Origin: Lentisphaeria bacterium
GTDB taxonomy: Bacteria; Verrucomicrobiota; Lentisphaeria; Oligosphaerales; Oligosphaeraceae
Length of the DNA stretch: 6,661 bases
Reading direction: 5' to 3'
Assembly (NCBI GenBank): GCA_016303095.1
Contig: JAEDMH010000124.1
Location: forward strand, 1 to 6,661
Shown in pieces: positions 1-5,924 of the stretch (its first letter is position 1; each line of letters opens with the position of its first letter). The translations under genes and the position numbers were made by a program. The notes below the pieces were generated by a model. It searched no databases and was not told the origin of the DNA. It saw only the letters and a list, made by a program, of their open reading frames with translations.

Positions 1-719
1 GATAAAATATGAAAGGTCTCCAGCATGACGGCTTTTTTGAGATCTGCGCTCTTCTTCAGCTTCGCCGCATCTCCAAGAAGAAGTCCGCCAAAGGCTTTCA
101 CCGCAAAGGACTTGGTGAGATCCTCCCCTCCGTGTCGGCACAGGCTATGGGCCAACTCATGGGCCAAGACGAAGGCGAGTTCGGCATCCTCCATGGTCTG
201 GAGAATTCCCTTGGTAATCACGAGAGGCCCGCCAAGCAGGCTCATGGCATTGATTTCGGAGGTGTAGGCCAGACGATAGGAAATTTCCTGATGTCCCTCA
301 CCCAGAACAGGGGCGAGTTTGGACAGGAGGTTCTCCACACGCACCGCGTCCCCGTCGTCCTGGTAGAAGAGCCCCAGCTCCTCCATTTGTCGGATACTGT
401 CCTGTCCCAGGATGGTTTCCTCTTCGGGGGTGAGGGCGATAAAGCGTTTTCGGCGATGATAGGGGACCTGAACGCGGGATTCCTTAAAGGAGAAGATGCA
501 TCGGGTGACGAGGGAGGCTTCGCTCTCCTGGAGGAGTTTGGGAATATCCAGGGAGACCTGTTTCATTTTATCCTCGAACTCTTCAGGGGGCAGGAGAGGC
601 CGAGGGGGAGCAGGATGGAAGAAGGAATAGAGAAATCCCAGGAGAGCCACAAGCGCGACCGCAGACACCACCAGGGGGAACCACTTTCTCTTCTTTTCAA
701 CAGGAGTCTCGAAATTCAT
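1..719 (-). CDS. Membrane-anchored M48-type zinc metallopeptidase, C-terminus cut off by window edge
   Basis: The first 239 codons are visible; the rest lies beyond the left edge. Translation of the minus strand gives a basic N-terminus (residues 8-12), one hydrophobic segment (about 14-34) and a Pro-rich linker (36-45). A peptidase domain follows, with HELAH at residues 187-191 (bases 147-161), the zinc-binding HExxH of M48 peptidases. Just before it, at 157-173, is NAMSLLGGPLVITKGIL, which matches the conserved NAxxxxGG...T+GLL strand of the M48 family. The third zinc ligand, a downstream Glu, would be off the window. The catalytic domain is probably periplasmic and anchored in the inner membrane, with a likely role in protein quality control or regulated proteolysis (inference). 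No Shine-Dalgarno precedes the ATG at 719; the leader is a pyrimidine tract. A later ATG at 566 has GAGG upstream but would delete the membrane anchor, so 719 is preferred. A terminator ends only 27 bp upstream. Confidence 0.85.
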   Translation of the reverse strand, partial: MNFETPVEKKRKWFPLVVSAVALVALLGFLYSFFHPAPPRPLLPPEEFEDKMKQVSLDIPKLLQESEASLVTRCIFSFKESRVQVPYHRRKRFIALTPEEETILGQDSIRQMEELGLFYQDDGDAVRVENLLSKLAPVLGEGHQEISYRLAYTSEINAMSLLGGPLVITKGILQTMEDAELAFVLAHELAHSLCRHGGEDLTKSFAVKAFGGLLLGDAAKLKKSADLKKAVMLETFHIL

Positions 720-746
720 CGTAGGGAGAAGAAGGGGGGAAGAAAC

Positions 747-789
747 AAAAAACGCCACGGAACCAACTACCGGAGCCGTGGCGTTTTTT
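747..789 (-). terminator. Rho-independent terminator after the sigma/anti-sigma genes, probably bidirectional
   Basis: Arms CGCCACGG (753-760) and CCGTGGCG (776-783) are perfectly complementary over 8 bp with a 15-nt loop. They are flanked by A6 (747-752) and T7 (784-790), which extend the stem and provide a U-tract in either direction. It lies 37 bp past the stop codon at 826, as expected for the end of the sigma/anti-sigma transcript. The M48 gene begins 27 bp further on. Confidence 0.9.
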
Positions 790-825
790 TACACAGAAAG
801 GAGAACAATCAAAAGCCTGAAGACT

Positions 826-1767
826 TCACTTTTGGGGAATGATTTTCAGGGTATACCGAATGGGCTTGCCGGTGACAGGAGTCTTGTCGCCCTGTCCTGG
901 CTGAGGGGAATCGGGGGAGAGAAGCTTCCAGTGGAGATCTCGGAAGAGCACATCCACCGTGTGCTGGATTTCCGTGTCCATGGCCTGGAGGGAAAGGGTG
1001 TAGACCCCATGGTCATCCGGCACGGCGCTTCCCTGGGCCAGCACAGGATTCCGCGTGAGAAACTCCTGGAGCTTCTCTTGGGAGAGCATCTTGGGGGCCA
1101 GCCACACATGGGTGACCTCCCGCTCCGCGGCGGGAAGGGGAGTCACGTTGGACGAGGCGGCGGAAAAGCCGCCCCGAGCAGAGACGGCGGTGACATTCTG
1201 GGGAGGAAGGGCGGGGGTGCGCCGCCGGAAAAGAAGGTCATCCTGGAAGGAGAAGCCCCGCTCCCGCAAAGGAAGGGAGGCAACCACGTCCTGCTGCTCT
1301 TGAGAAAGGGCAGGCAAGGAGGAGGGAGCTTCCCAGGGCCTCACGGCAACGGGAGACGGGAGAACCGAGACGGCCTCGGGAGAGGAGGCCTCCGTGCCAC
1401 GCCCCCGGAGCAATACCGTTGCACTGGCCAGCAGGCAAAGGCAGGCGGCCAGGGAGAGGAGCGCCTGCCCCCAGCCCCTCCTCCGGGAGGAAACCGGGAC
1501 GGGACCCAGGAATTCCTCTTCCTCCGCCTCCTCCCGACACCGGGCGCAGATTCTCTGGGCGAGGCCCTCCGGCGGGGTCATCCAGGCATCCAGCAAGGAA
1601 TCCAGTTGACGTTCTGCCTGTTCCCGGGCGGTGGCGTCTGCATTGGCGGGAGGAGAGGGGAGGGGAGTCATAGTCGCAGGGAAGAGAGGGGCGCCCAGCG
1701 TGGGAGAGAAAAGAGGAGTCGAGGGGAAGAAAGGGAGAGAAGGGAATGGGGCATAGGAGGAGATCAT
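826..1767 (-). CDS. Single-pass membrane protein, probable anti-sigma factor for the adjacent ECF sigma
   Basis: About 313 residues when started at 1767, where ATGA overlaps the sigma stop codon, a typical sign of translational coupling. The first 32 residues are a Phe/Pro/Ser-rich low-complexity stretch from pyrimidine-rich DNA, so the ATG at 1671 (281 residues) is a real alternative. After this comes a charged cytoplasmic part with LDSLLDAWMTPPEGLAQRI (55-73), a pattern I associate with short sigma-interacting regions of anti-sigma proteins. An acidic run (EEAEEEE, 79-85) and RRR (95-97) lead into one membrane segment (about 101-120). The roughly 190-residue C-terminal part is probably periplasmic. 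I see no HxxxCxxC zinc finger of the classic ZAS type. The role as anti-sigma factor rests on gene order and topology, not on a recognised domain. The C-terminal region from THVWLAP to the end looks like a folded sensor domain that I cannot name. Confidence 0.65.
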   Translation of the reverse strand: MISSYAPFPSLPFFPSTPLFSPTLGAPLFPATMTPLPSPPANADATAREQAERQLDSLLDAWMTPPEGLAQRICARCREEAEEEEFLGPVPVSSRRRGWGQALLSLAACLCLLASATVLLRGRGTEASSPEAVSVLPSPVAVRPWEAPSSLPALSQEQQDVVASLPLRERGFSFQDDLLFRRRTPALPPQNVTAVSARGGFSAASSNVTPLPAAEREVTHVWLAPKMLSQEKLQEFLTRNPVLAQGSAVPDDHGVYTLSLQAMDTEIQHTVDVLFRDLHWKLLSPDSPQPGQGDKTPVTGKPIRYTLKIIPQK

Positions 1768-2375
1768 TCCCATCCCAAGGCCTGACGAAGGATTTCCCGC
1801 CCCCGGTTGATTCGGGATTTCACCGTGCCCACGGCACAATGAAGCAAGGAGGCGATCTGGTCGTAGTCCAACTGTTTCACGTTGCGGAGAAGGACGGCCT
1901 GGCGGTAGGCCTCGGGAAGAGCCATCATGGCTTTCTCCACCCGGTCTCGCATTTCCTCGAAGGCCACCTGGTGATCAGGGCGCATCCGCTCGTCCGGCAA
2001 CTCCAGCTTTTGGGGGGCGTCCCCGGAGCTGACATGGGATTCCAGGGGGGCGTCCACGCTCATGTGGCGTCCTGCACCCCGCACTTTGTTCCAACGGTAT
2101 TTGTTGTTGCAGAGATTGGTGACAATCCGGTACATCCAAGTGGTGAACTCGGCGTCTCCCCGGAAGCGGGGAAGATGGCGGTAAATGCGCAGAAAGGCAT
2201 CCTGAACCACTTCCTCGGCATCCTCCCGGTTGGCCAGGAAGCCGAAGGCAATTTGGTAGGCGCGCCCCGAATGCCGCTGCACCAGGGTCTCAAAGGCCTC
2301 CTGATCACCTGTGGCCTGAAAGCGCTGCACCAACTCGCGGTCGGTAGGAGAGGATTGTGCGTGGTCTAAGACCAT
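1764..2375 (-). CDS. ECF-family RNA polymerase sigma factor (RpoE-like)
   Basis: 203 residues, the normal size for group 4 (ECF) sigma factors. Region sigma-2 covers about residues 28-95, with DAEEVVQDAFLRIYRHL (52-68) and FTTWMYRIVTNLCNNKYR (77-94), the core-binding and -10-recognition helices. A non-conserved linker (about 99-140) follows. Region sigma-4 (about 143-200) contains LPEAYRQAVLLR (153-164) and the helix-turn-helix DYDQIASLLHCAVGTVKSRINRGR (170-193), which reads the -35 element. The chosen ATG puts the usual D-x-E-L-V-x-R-F start of the fold at residue 12. No strong Shine-Dalgarno is visible; GGA sits about 6 bp upstream. The gene follows the tpiA terminator by about 60 bp, so it needs its own promoter, which I could not place with confidence. 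It directs core polymerase to a small regulon, presumably an envelope or stress response given the membrane protein encoded just downstream. Confidence 0.93.
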   Translation of the reverse strand: MVLDHAQSSPTDRELVQRFQATGDQEAFETLVQRHSGRAYQIAFGFLANREDAEEVVQDAFLRIYRHLPRFRGDAEFTTWMYRIVTNLCNNKYRWNKVRGAGRHMSVDAPLESHVSSGDAPQKLELPDERMRPDHQVAFEEMRDRVEKAMMALPEAYRQAVLLRNVKQLDYDQIASLLHCAVGTVKSRINRGREILRQALGWE

Positions 2376-2627
2376 TCGTTTCCGTAGGGGTTCCGGGAGT
2401 TTTGAGGGAAAAAATGAATCGGGCGGGAAAGAAAAAAGACGCCTCTCCTTCTTCGGAAGTCAAGGGAAAGAAGGAGGAAGCGTCTTCGAGGTTCGGTCAG
2501 AGGGAGAGGAAGGGGAGGGCATTCCTCCGGAAATCTCCTCTCCTTTTCCCGTTCGTTCCCTGCCCCAGGCCCCCCGAGGAAGGCCATCCACGGAGAAAGA
2601 GCAAGGCAGGGGGAACGGCGCGGGGAA
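2376..2627. other. Intergenic region between tpiA and the sigma factor gene
   Basis: 252 bp without a supported gene. The tpiA-proximal part (2487-2627) is strongly strand-asymmetric, purine-rich on the plus strand. The middle holds the terminator at 2432-2486. The last 60 bp before the sigma start should contain the sigma promoter. A GGAACC that resembles an ECF -35 element lies there, but its expected -10 would fall inside the gene, so I do not call it. Confidence 0.5.
2432..2486 (-). terminator. Rho-independent terminator of the pgk-tpiA transcript
   Basis: Read on the minus strand, an arm at 2486-2468 pairs with one at 2453-2436: 7 bp at the base (AAGACGC/GCGTCTT), a small bulge or mismatch, then about 8-9 bp (CTCCTTCTT type), with a 14-nt loop. 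The downstream arm runs into T6 (2437-2432). It lies about 140 bp beyond the tpiA stop, giving a 3' UTR of roughly 190 nt, and is the only convincing terminator between tpiA and the sigma gene. Confidence 0.85.
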
Positions 2628-3410
2628 CTAATGGGCGGCCTTGGCGGCCTTGACCAAAGCCACGAAATCCGCCGCCTTCAGGGCGGCTCCGCCAATGAGT
2701 CCTCCGTCGATGTCGGGCTGAGCCAAGAGACCCTCGGCGTTGGCCGGCTTCATGGAGCCACCGTAGAGAATCCGGATCTTGCCGGCGCAAACCGGGCAGA
2801 AGTTCTTCTCAATGAGGGCGCGAATGAAGGCGTGGACGGCCTGGGCCTGCTCGTTGGTGGCGGTCTTGCCGGTGCCAATGGCCCACACGGGCTCATAAGC
2901 CAGGATCACGTTGTCCAACTGCTCCATGGTCACGTCCGCCAGATCCCAGAGGACCTGCTTTTCAATGACCGCCTCGGTCACTCCCTTTTCCCGCTCTTCC
3001 AGGGTCTCGCCAATGCAGAGGATGACCTTCAGGCCGGCGGCCAGGGCGGCCTTCACCCGCTGGTTCACGGTCTCGTCCGTCTCCCCAAAGTACTGGCGAC
3101 GCTCGCTGTGGCCGATGATCACGTGGGTCACGCCCATCTCCACCAGCATCTTGGCGGAGATCTCACCGGTGAAGGCGCCGTTGGCGGCCCAATGGACGTT
3201 CTGGGCGCCCACCACCAGGGGAGTGCCTTTGGCGGCTTCCTGGACGGCGGCGATGGTGGTGAAGGGGGGGAAAACCATGACCTCGGGGGCGCTGCAGCAG
3301 CAGCCGCAGCCACCGTTGCAGGTGGCCTTGATGTCCGCGATGAGCTGGGCGCCCTCGCTGGCGGTCATGTTCATCTTCCAATTGCCGGCAATGACTTTCT
3401 TGCGTTCCAT
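2628..3410 (-). CDS. tpiA: Triosephosphate isomerase with unusual Cys-rich insert
   Basis: 260 residues, a usual length for this homodimeric cytoplasmic TIM-barrel enzyme, which interconverts dihydroxyacetone phosphate and glyceraldehyde 3-phosphate. The catalytic set is complete: Asn10 and Lys12 in AGNWKMN, His101 in IIGHSERR, Glu173 in AYEPVWAIGTGK (loop 6 at 174-184), and the phosphate-binding YGGS (216-219) and GGLIGGAAL (236-244). The start at 3410 puts the first strand (KKVIAGNWK) at the N-terminus as in the family; an ATG at 3449 would only add 13 unconserved residues. GAGG lies about 13 bp upstream, too far for a good Shine-Dalgarno. Oddities are CNGGCGCCC at residues 31-39 (five Cys between helix 1 and strand 2) and CPVC at 205-208 before the RILYGGS strand. 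It follows pgk by 159 bp with no terminator carrying a U-tract between them, so the two are probably co-transcribed. Confidence 0.97.
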   Translation of the reverse strand: MERKKVIAGNWKMNMTASEGAQLIADIKATCNGGCGCCCSAPEVMVFPPFTTIAAVQEAAKGTPLVVGAQNVHWAANGAFTGEISAKMLVEMGVTHVIIGHSERRQYFGETDETVNQRVKAALAAGLKVILCIGETLEEREKGVTEAVIEKQVLWDLADVTMEQLDNVILAYEPVWAIGTGKTATNEQAQAVHAFIRALIEKNFCPVCAGKIRILYGGSMKPANAEGLLAQPDIDGGLIGGAALKAADFVALVKAAKAAH

Positions 3411-3461
3411 AGATGAAAACTTACCTCGAATGGGGAAAAAGGACTTCAAAAAGAATGGGAT

Positions 3462-3547
3462 GGGAGAGGGCCTCCCGCAGCGGAAGAAGGTAAGACCTTC
3501 CCCGCCTCGGAAAAGAGAAGGCGGGGATCTTCCGCCAGGGAGGCGGA
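3462..3547 (-). other. Cluster of hairpins in the pgk-tpiA intergenic region
   Basis: Four inverted repeats stand nearly end to end. In minus-strand order they are TCCGCC/GGCGGA (3547-3531, 6 bp, 5-nt loop); CCCCGCCT/AGGCGGGG (3526-3500, 8 bp, 11-nt loop); GAAGGT/ACCTTC (3500-3486, 6 bp, 3-nt loop); and GGGAG/CTCCC (3476-3462, 5 bp, 5-nt loop). None is followed directly by a U-tract, although T5 occurs about 13 bp past the last. They suit an mRNA processing or stability element, or partial attenuation, that sets the ratio of Pgk to TpiA. The function is inferred. Confidence 0.55.
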
Positions 3548-3569
3548 CGTGAGGCGAAGGAGCCCCGGA

Positions 3570-4841
3570 CTATTTGTCATCCAGGGCGGCCACGCCGGGC
3601 AGCACCTTGCCTTCCAGATACTCCAGGGAGGCGCCGCCGCCCGTGGAAATGTGGCTCATCTTGGGAGCCAGACCGCTCTTGTTCACGGCGCTGACGGAGT
3701 CGCCGCCGCCGATGACGGAGATGGCTCCGTTCTTCTCGGTGGCCTCGGCCACCGCCTGGCAGACGCCGAAGGTGCCCTTGGCGAAGTTGCTCATCTCAAA
3801 GCAGCCCATGGGGCCGTTCCAGACGATGGTCTTGGCCTTGGCGATGATCTCGCTGTATTTCTGGATGGTCTTGGGCCCAATGTCCAGAGCCATCAGATCG
3901 GCGGGAATCTCGTCGTCCACCACAGTGATGGCGGCCTCGTTGTCAAACTTGTCGGCGGCCAGGTTGTCCACAGGCAGGACGAAGTCCACGTGGTTGGCCT
4001 TGGCGTCCGCCAGGGTGGCCTTGGCGGTTTCCAGGAGATCTTCCTCCACCAGGGACTTGCCCACCTGGTGTCCCTGGGCCTTCAGGAAGGTGTAGGCCAT
4101 GCCGCCGCCGATGAGGATGGCATCCACCTTCTTCATCAGGTTTTGGAGGACTTCCAGCTTTCCGGAGACCTTGGCGCCGCCGATGATGGCCACGAAGGGA
4201 TGCACGGCGTTTTCCACGGCGTTGCCCAGGAAGTTGATTTCCTTTTCCAGGAGGAAGCCGGCCACGCTGGGGCAGCCCTTGGCCTTCATGTATTTGGCGA
4301 TGGAGGCGGTGGAGGCGTGATCCCGGTGGGCGGTGCCGAAGGCGTCGTTCACGTAGACATCGCCGTAGGTGGAGAGCTTCTCGGCCATCTGCTGCTTCTT
4401 GACCTTCATCTCGGCCTTCTTGGCGGCGTACTCCTCGTCGCTCATCTCCTCAGTCTTCTTGACCTTGCCTTCTTCAGCCTTGTAGAAGCGGGTGTTCTCC
4501 AGCATGAGGATCTGGCCGGGCTGGAGGGCGGCGGCCTGAGCATCCGCGGACTGGCAGTCTTCGGCGAACTGAACTTCCACATTCAGGTCCTTGGCCAGAT
4601 AGTCCCGGACGGGCTTCAGGCTGAAATCCGCCTCATATCCCTTCCCTTTGGGACGCCCCAGGTGGCTCATGAGGATCAGAGCGGCACCCTGCTCCAGCAC
4701 GTATTTGATGGTGGGCTCGGCGGCCTTGATGCGGGTGTCGTCGGTGATTTGGTGCTCGGCGTTCAGGGGGACGTTGAAGTCCACGCGCATGACGACTTTC
4801 TTACCCTTCAGTTCCACGTCGCGAACCGTTTTCTTGTTCAT
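3570..4841 (-). CDS. pgk: Phosphoglycerate kinase
   Basis: 423 residues. Pgk is a monomeric cytoplasmic enzyme that transfers phosphate between 1,3-bisphosphoglycerate and ADP, the first ATP-forming step of glycolysis. The N-domain substrate site shows RVDFNVPL (19-26), DDTRI (34-38), SHLGRPKG (59-66), ENTRFYK (115-121) and VNDAFGTAHRDHAS (164-177). The nucleotide-binding C-domain shows WNGPMGCFE (341-349), IGGGDS (377-382) and STGGGASLEYLEGKVLPGVAAL (399-420). The ATG at 4841 is chosen because MNKKTVRDVELKGKKV is the expected first strand and GGAG stands 9 bp upstream; the extension to 4985 is non-conserved leader. A Lys/Glu-rich helical insert of roughly 20 residues (about 125-150) between RFYKAEEG and LSTYGDVYVNDAF explains the length above the common 390-400. 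It is followed by tpiA as part of one probable transcription unit. Confidence 0.98.
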   Translation of the reverse strand: MNKKTVRDVELKGKKVVMRVDFNVPLNAEHQITDDTRIKAAEPTIKYVLEQGAALILMSHLGRPKGKGYEADFSLKPVRDYLAKDLNVEVQFAEDCQSADAQAAALQPGQILMLENTRFYKAEEGKVKKTEEMSDEEYAAKKAEMKVKKQQMAEKLSTYGDVYVNDAFGTAHRDHASTASIAKYMKAKGCPSVAGFLLEKEINFLGNAVENAVHPFVAIIGGAKVSGKLEVLQNLMKKVDAILIGGGMAYTFLKAQGHQVGKSLVEEDLLETAKATLADAKANHVDFVLPVDNLAADKFDNEAAITVVDDEIPADLMALDIGPKTIQKYSEIIAKAKTIVWNGPMGCFEMSNFAKGTFGVCQAVAEATEKNGAISVIGGGDSVSAVNKSGLAPKMSHISTGGGASLEYLEGKVLPGVAALDDK

Positions 4842-4850
4842 TTCGGCGAT

Positions 4851-4854
4851 CTCC
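4851..4854 (-). promoter_or_regulatory. Shine-Dalgarno site of pgk
   Basis: GGAG on the minus strand, nine bases before the ATG at 4841. It supports the short start over the extension to 4985. Confidence 0.65.
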
Positions 4855-5027
4855 AATCGGTGGTTGGTTTGGGGGATGGGCGGAGGGCCCGGGTTTGAAT
4901 TCCCCGGCTCCGCCCGCAAGATTTCTTTCGTGGTCGTCCTCCGTTCCTGCGCCGGGATGGGGCGAAAGAAGGGGATGTTCCCCAAAAAAAGGGGGGGGCA
5001 GATCAGGGGTTGGGAATGAAAAACGCC

Positions 5028-5058
5028 ATAATATACCTTGCCAGGGGAGGGCGGACAG
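5028..5058 (-). promoter_or_regulatory. Candidate promoter for pgk-tpiA
   Basis: Minus-strand TATATTAT (5035-5028) is the only AT-rich -10-like box in a GC-rich gap. The hexamer 17 bp upstream is CTGTCC (5058-5053), a poor -35. Transcription from here would give a leader of about 180 nt. Because no terminator is visible after the lipoprotein gene, read-through from that gene is also possible. Confidence 0.35.
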
Positions 5059-5075
5059 GGGGCGTGCCTGCCTCT

Positions 5076-5924
5076 TCAGCGTCTCTTCAAGACTTGGAGG
5101 AGAGCCTCTCCGTCCAGAGAGTTGGGTTCCAAAAAGGATCCCTCCCGGTAATCGTTCCAGCTGGAAAGGAGAAGAATTCGGCAGCCGCTGAGACGCGCCT
5201 CCTCCAACTGCTTCTTCAAGGAAGTCCCGCGACGGCGGGGAATGGACCACTGACCGCCTCCCGACGCAGGATCCTCCTCCCAGCGTCCGCCCCAGGCCCA
5301 GCGATATCCGCTCTCTTGAACCTCCGTAGACTCCTGGGAAAGACGAGGTGAGGGCACCTCCCGCCCCACCCGCAACAGACGTATCCCCTCCTCAGCAGAA
5401 GCCTCTCCGTCCTCCAAGGCAAAGGCTTCCTGCACCAAAACCACTGGCCCTCCCTCCTCTTGCAGGTAGTAGGGGAGGGTCTCCAAGTGGAGACGACGGA
5501 GGTAGCTTAGGAGATTGGAACGCTCCAAGGCGGGAACCGGCTCGTCAGGCACAGGAACCAGGAAAAGAGCCGTCTGAAGACGAAACTCCCCCGCATATTC
5601 CCCAAAACGATGAAAACGCTCCCAAAATTCCTCCTGAAGCAATTGCGCGGGGGTGACTTCCAAGAATACCACGCCTACCCCCGCAAAATACATCCGCTGC
5701 AAATCCCGCTGCATCCGCAGATCGGTCCACCCATTGTCCATGGGAACCGGACGCACCCCAAGACGAAACTGGGCCTCCTTGTCCGTACTCGGCTGGTATC
5801 GCATCCAAATGCGGTAGCTGACCGGGGGCAGGGAAGAAACCGACGCCTCCCGGGATACAAAGCAGGAGGAAAGCCCCAATACCCCCACAAGACCCAATAT
5901 CCCCAAAATGCGCCAATGGTTCAT
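5076..5924 (-). CDS. Lipoprotein, possible GH71/GH99-like TIM-barrel protein
   Basis: 282 residues. The N-terminus is a lipoprotein signal: a short polar start, a hydrophobic core (about 6-18), then LSSC with Cys21 as the lipidation site, so the protein is exported and membrane-anchored. The last 40 residues contain ILLLSSWNDYREGSFLEP (250-267), which matches the W-N-[DE]-x-x-E-G-x-x-[IL]-E-P pattern of GH71/GH99-like and WbsX-type proteins. In GH99 the catalytic acids lie in this motif; the matching positions here would be Asp258 and Glu261. An early DLQRMYFAGVGVVFLEV (74-90) resembles the strand/helix in which those families place a residue-moving AGV step, and GPVVLVQEAF (159-168) resembles their later PVV strand. 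Overall similarity looks distant, so a glycosidase activity is uncertain. There is no Shine-Dalgarno before the ATG, and it lies 40 bp after the zinc-ribbon gene. Confidence 0.6.
   Translation of the reverse strand: MNHWRILGILGLVGVLGLSSCFVSREASVSSLPPVSYRIWMRYQPSTDKEAQFRLGVRPVPMDNGWTDLRMQRDLQRMYFAGVGVVFLEVTPAQLLQEEFWERFHRFGEYAGEFRLQTALFLVPVPDEPVPALERSNLLSYLRRLHLETLPYYLQEEGGPVVLVQEAFALEDGEASAEEGIRLLRVGREVPSPRLSQESTEVQESGYRWAWGGRWEEDPASGGGQWSIPRRRGTSLKKQLEEARLSGCRILLLSSWNDYREGSFLEPNSLDGEALLQVLKRR

Larger units (their letters stand above)
4842..5075. other. Leader and upstream region of pgk
   Basis: 234 bp between the lipoprotein stop and pgk. It holds a candidate -10 (5028-5035), a homopolymer block A7 then G8 on the plus strand (4984-4998), and the inverted repeat GGGGA-ACA-TCCCC (4972-4984, minus-strand reading). 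The sequence near the pgk start is C-rich apart from GGAG. No gene is supported here. Confidence 0.5.

Noticed and set aside
9..842. Plus-strand open frame opposite the M48 gene
   Set aside because: The minus strand carries a membrane anchor and HELAH. The plus frame crosses the terminator hairpin and has no motif.
778..1785. Plus-strand open frame opposite the anti-sigma-like gene
   Set aside because: Gly/Arg-rich low-complexity translation of a purine-rich strand. It begins inside the terminator hairpin.
2354..2396. ECF-type autoregulated promoter with GGAACC before the sigma gene
   Set aside because: With a normal 16-17 bp spacer the -10 box would fall at codon 2 of the sigma gene, and no later start is sensible.
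2357..2653. Small plus-strand gene in the tpiA-sigma gap
   Set aside because: Lys/Arg/Gly-rich translation without start signals. It runs across the tpiA terminator and into the antisense of tpiA.
2631..3416. Plus-strand open frame opposite tpiA
   Set aside because: Antisense shadow. All TpiA motifs are on the minus strand, and the plus product has no plausible features.
3549..4898. Long plus-strand open frame of 449 codons opposite pgk
   Set aside because: It is the antisense shadow of a high-GC, strongly biased gene. The minus strand encodes an unmistakable Pgk, and the plus translation is Gly/His/Leu-rich with no recognisable domain.
5018..5045. Sigma-54 type promoter (TGGCA...) upstream of pgk
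   Set aside because: The GG and GC elements are not at the required spacing; the match is only to the first half.
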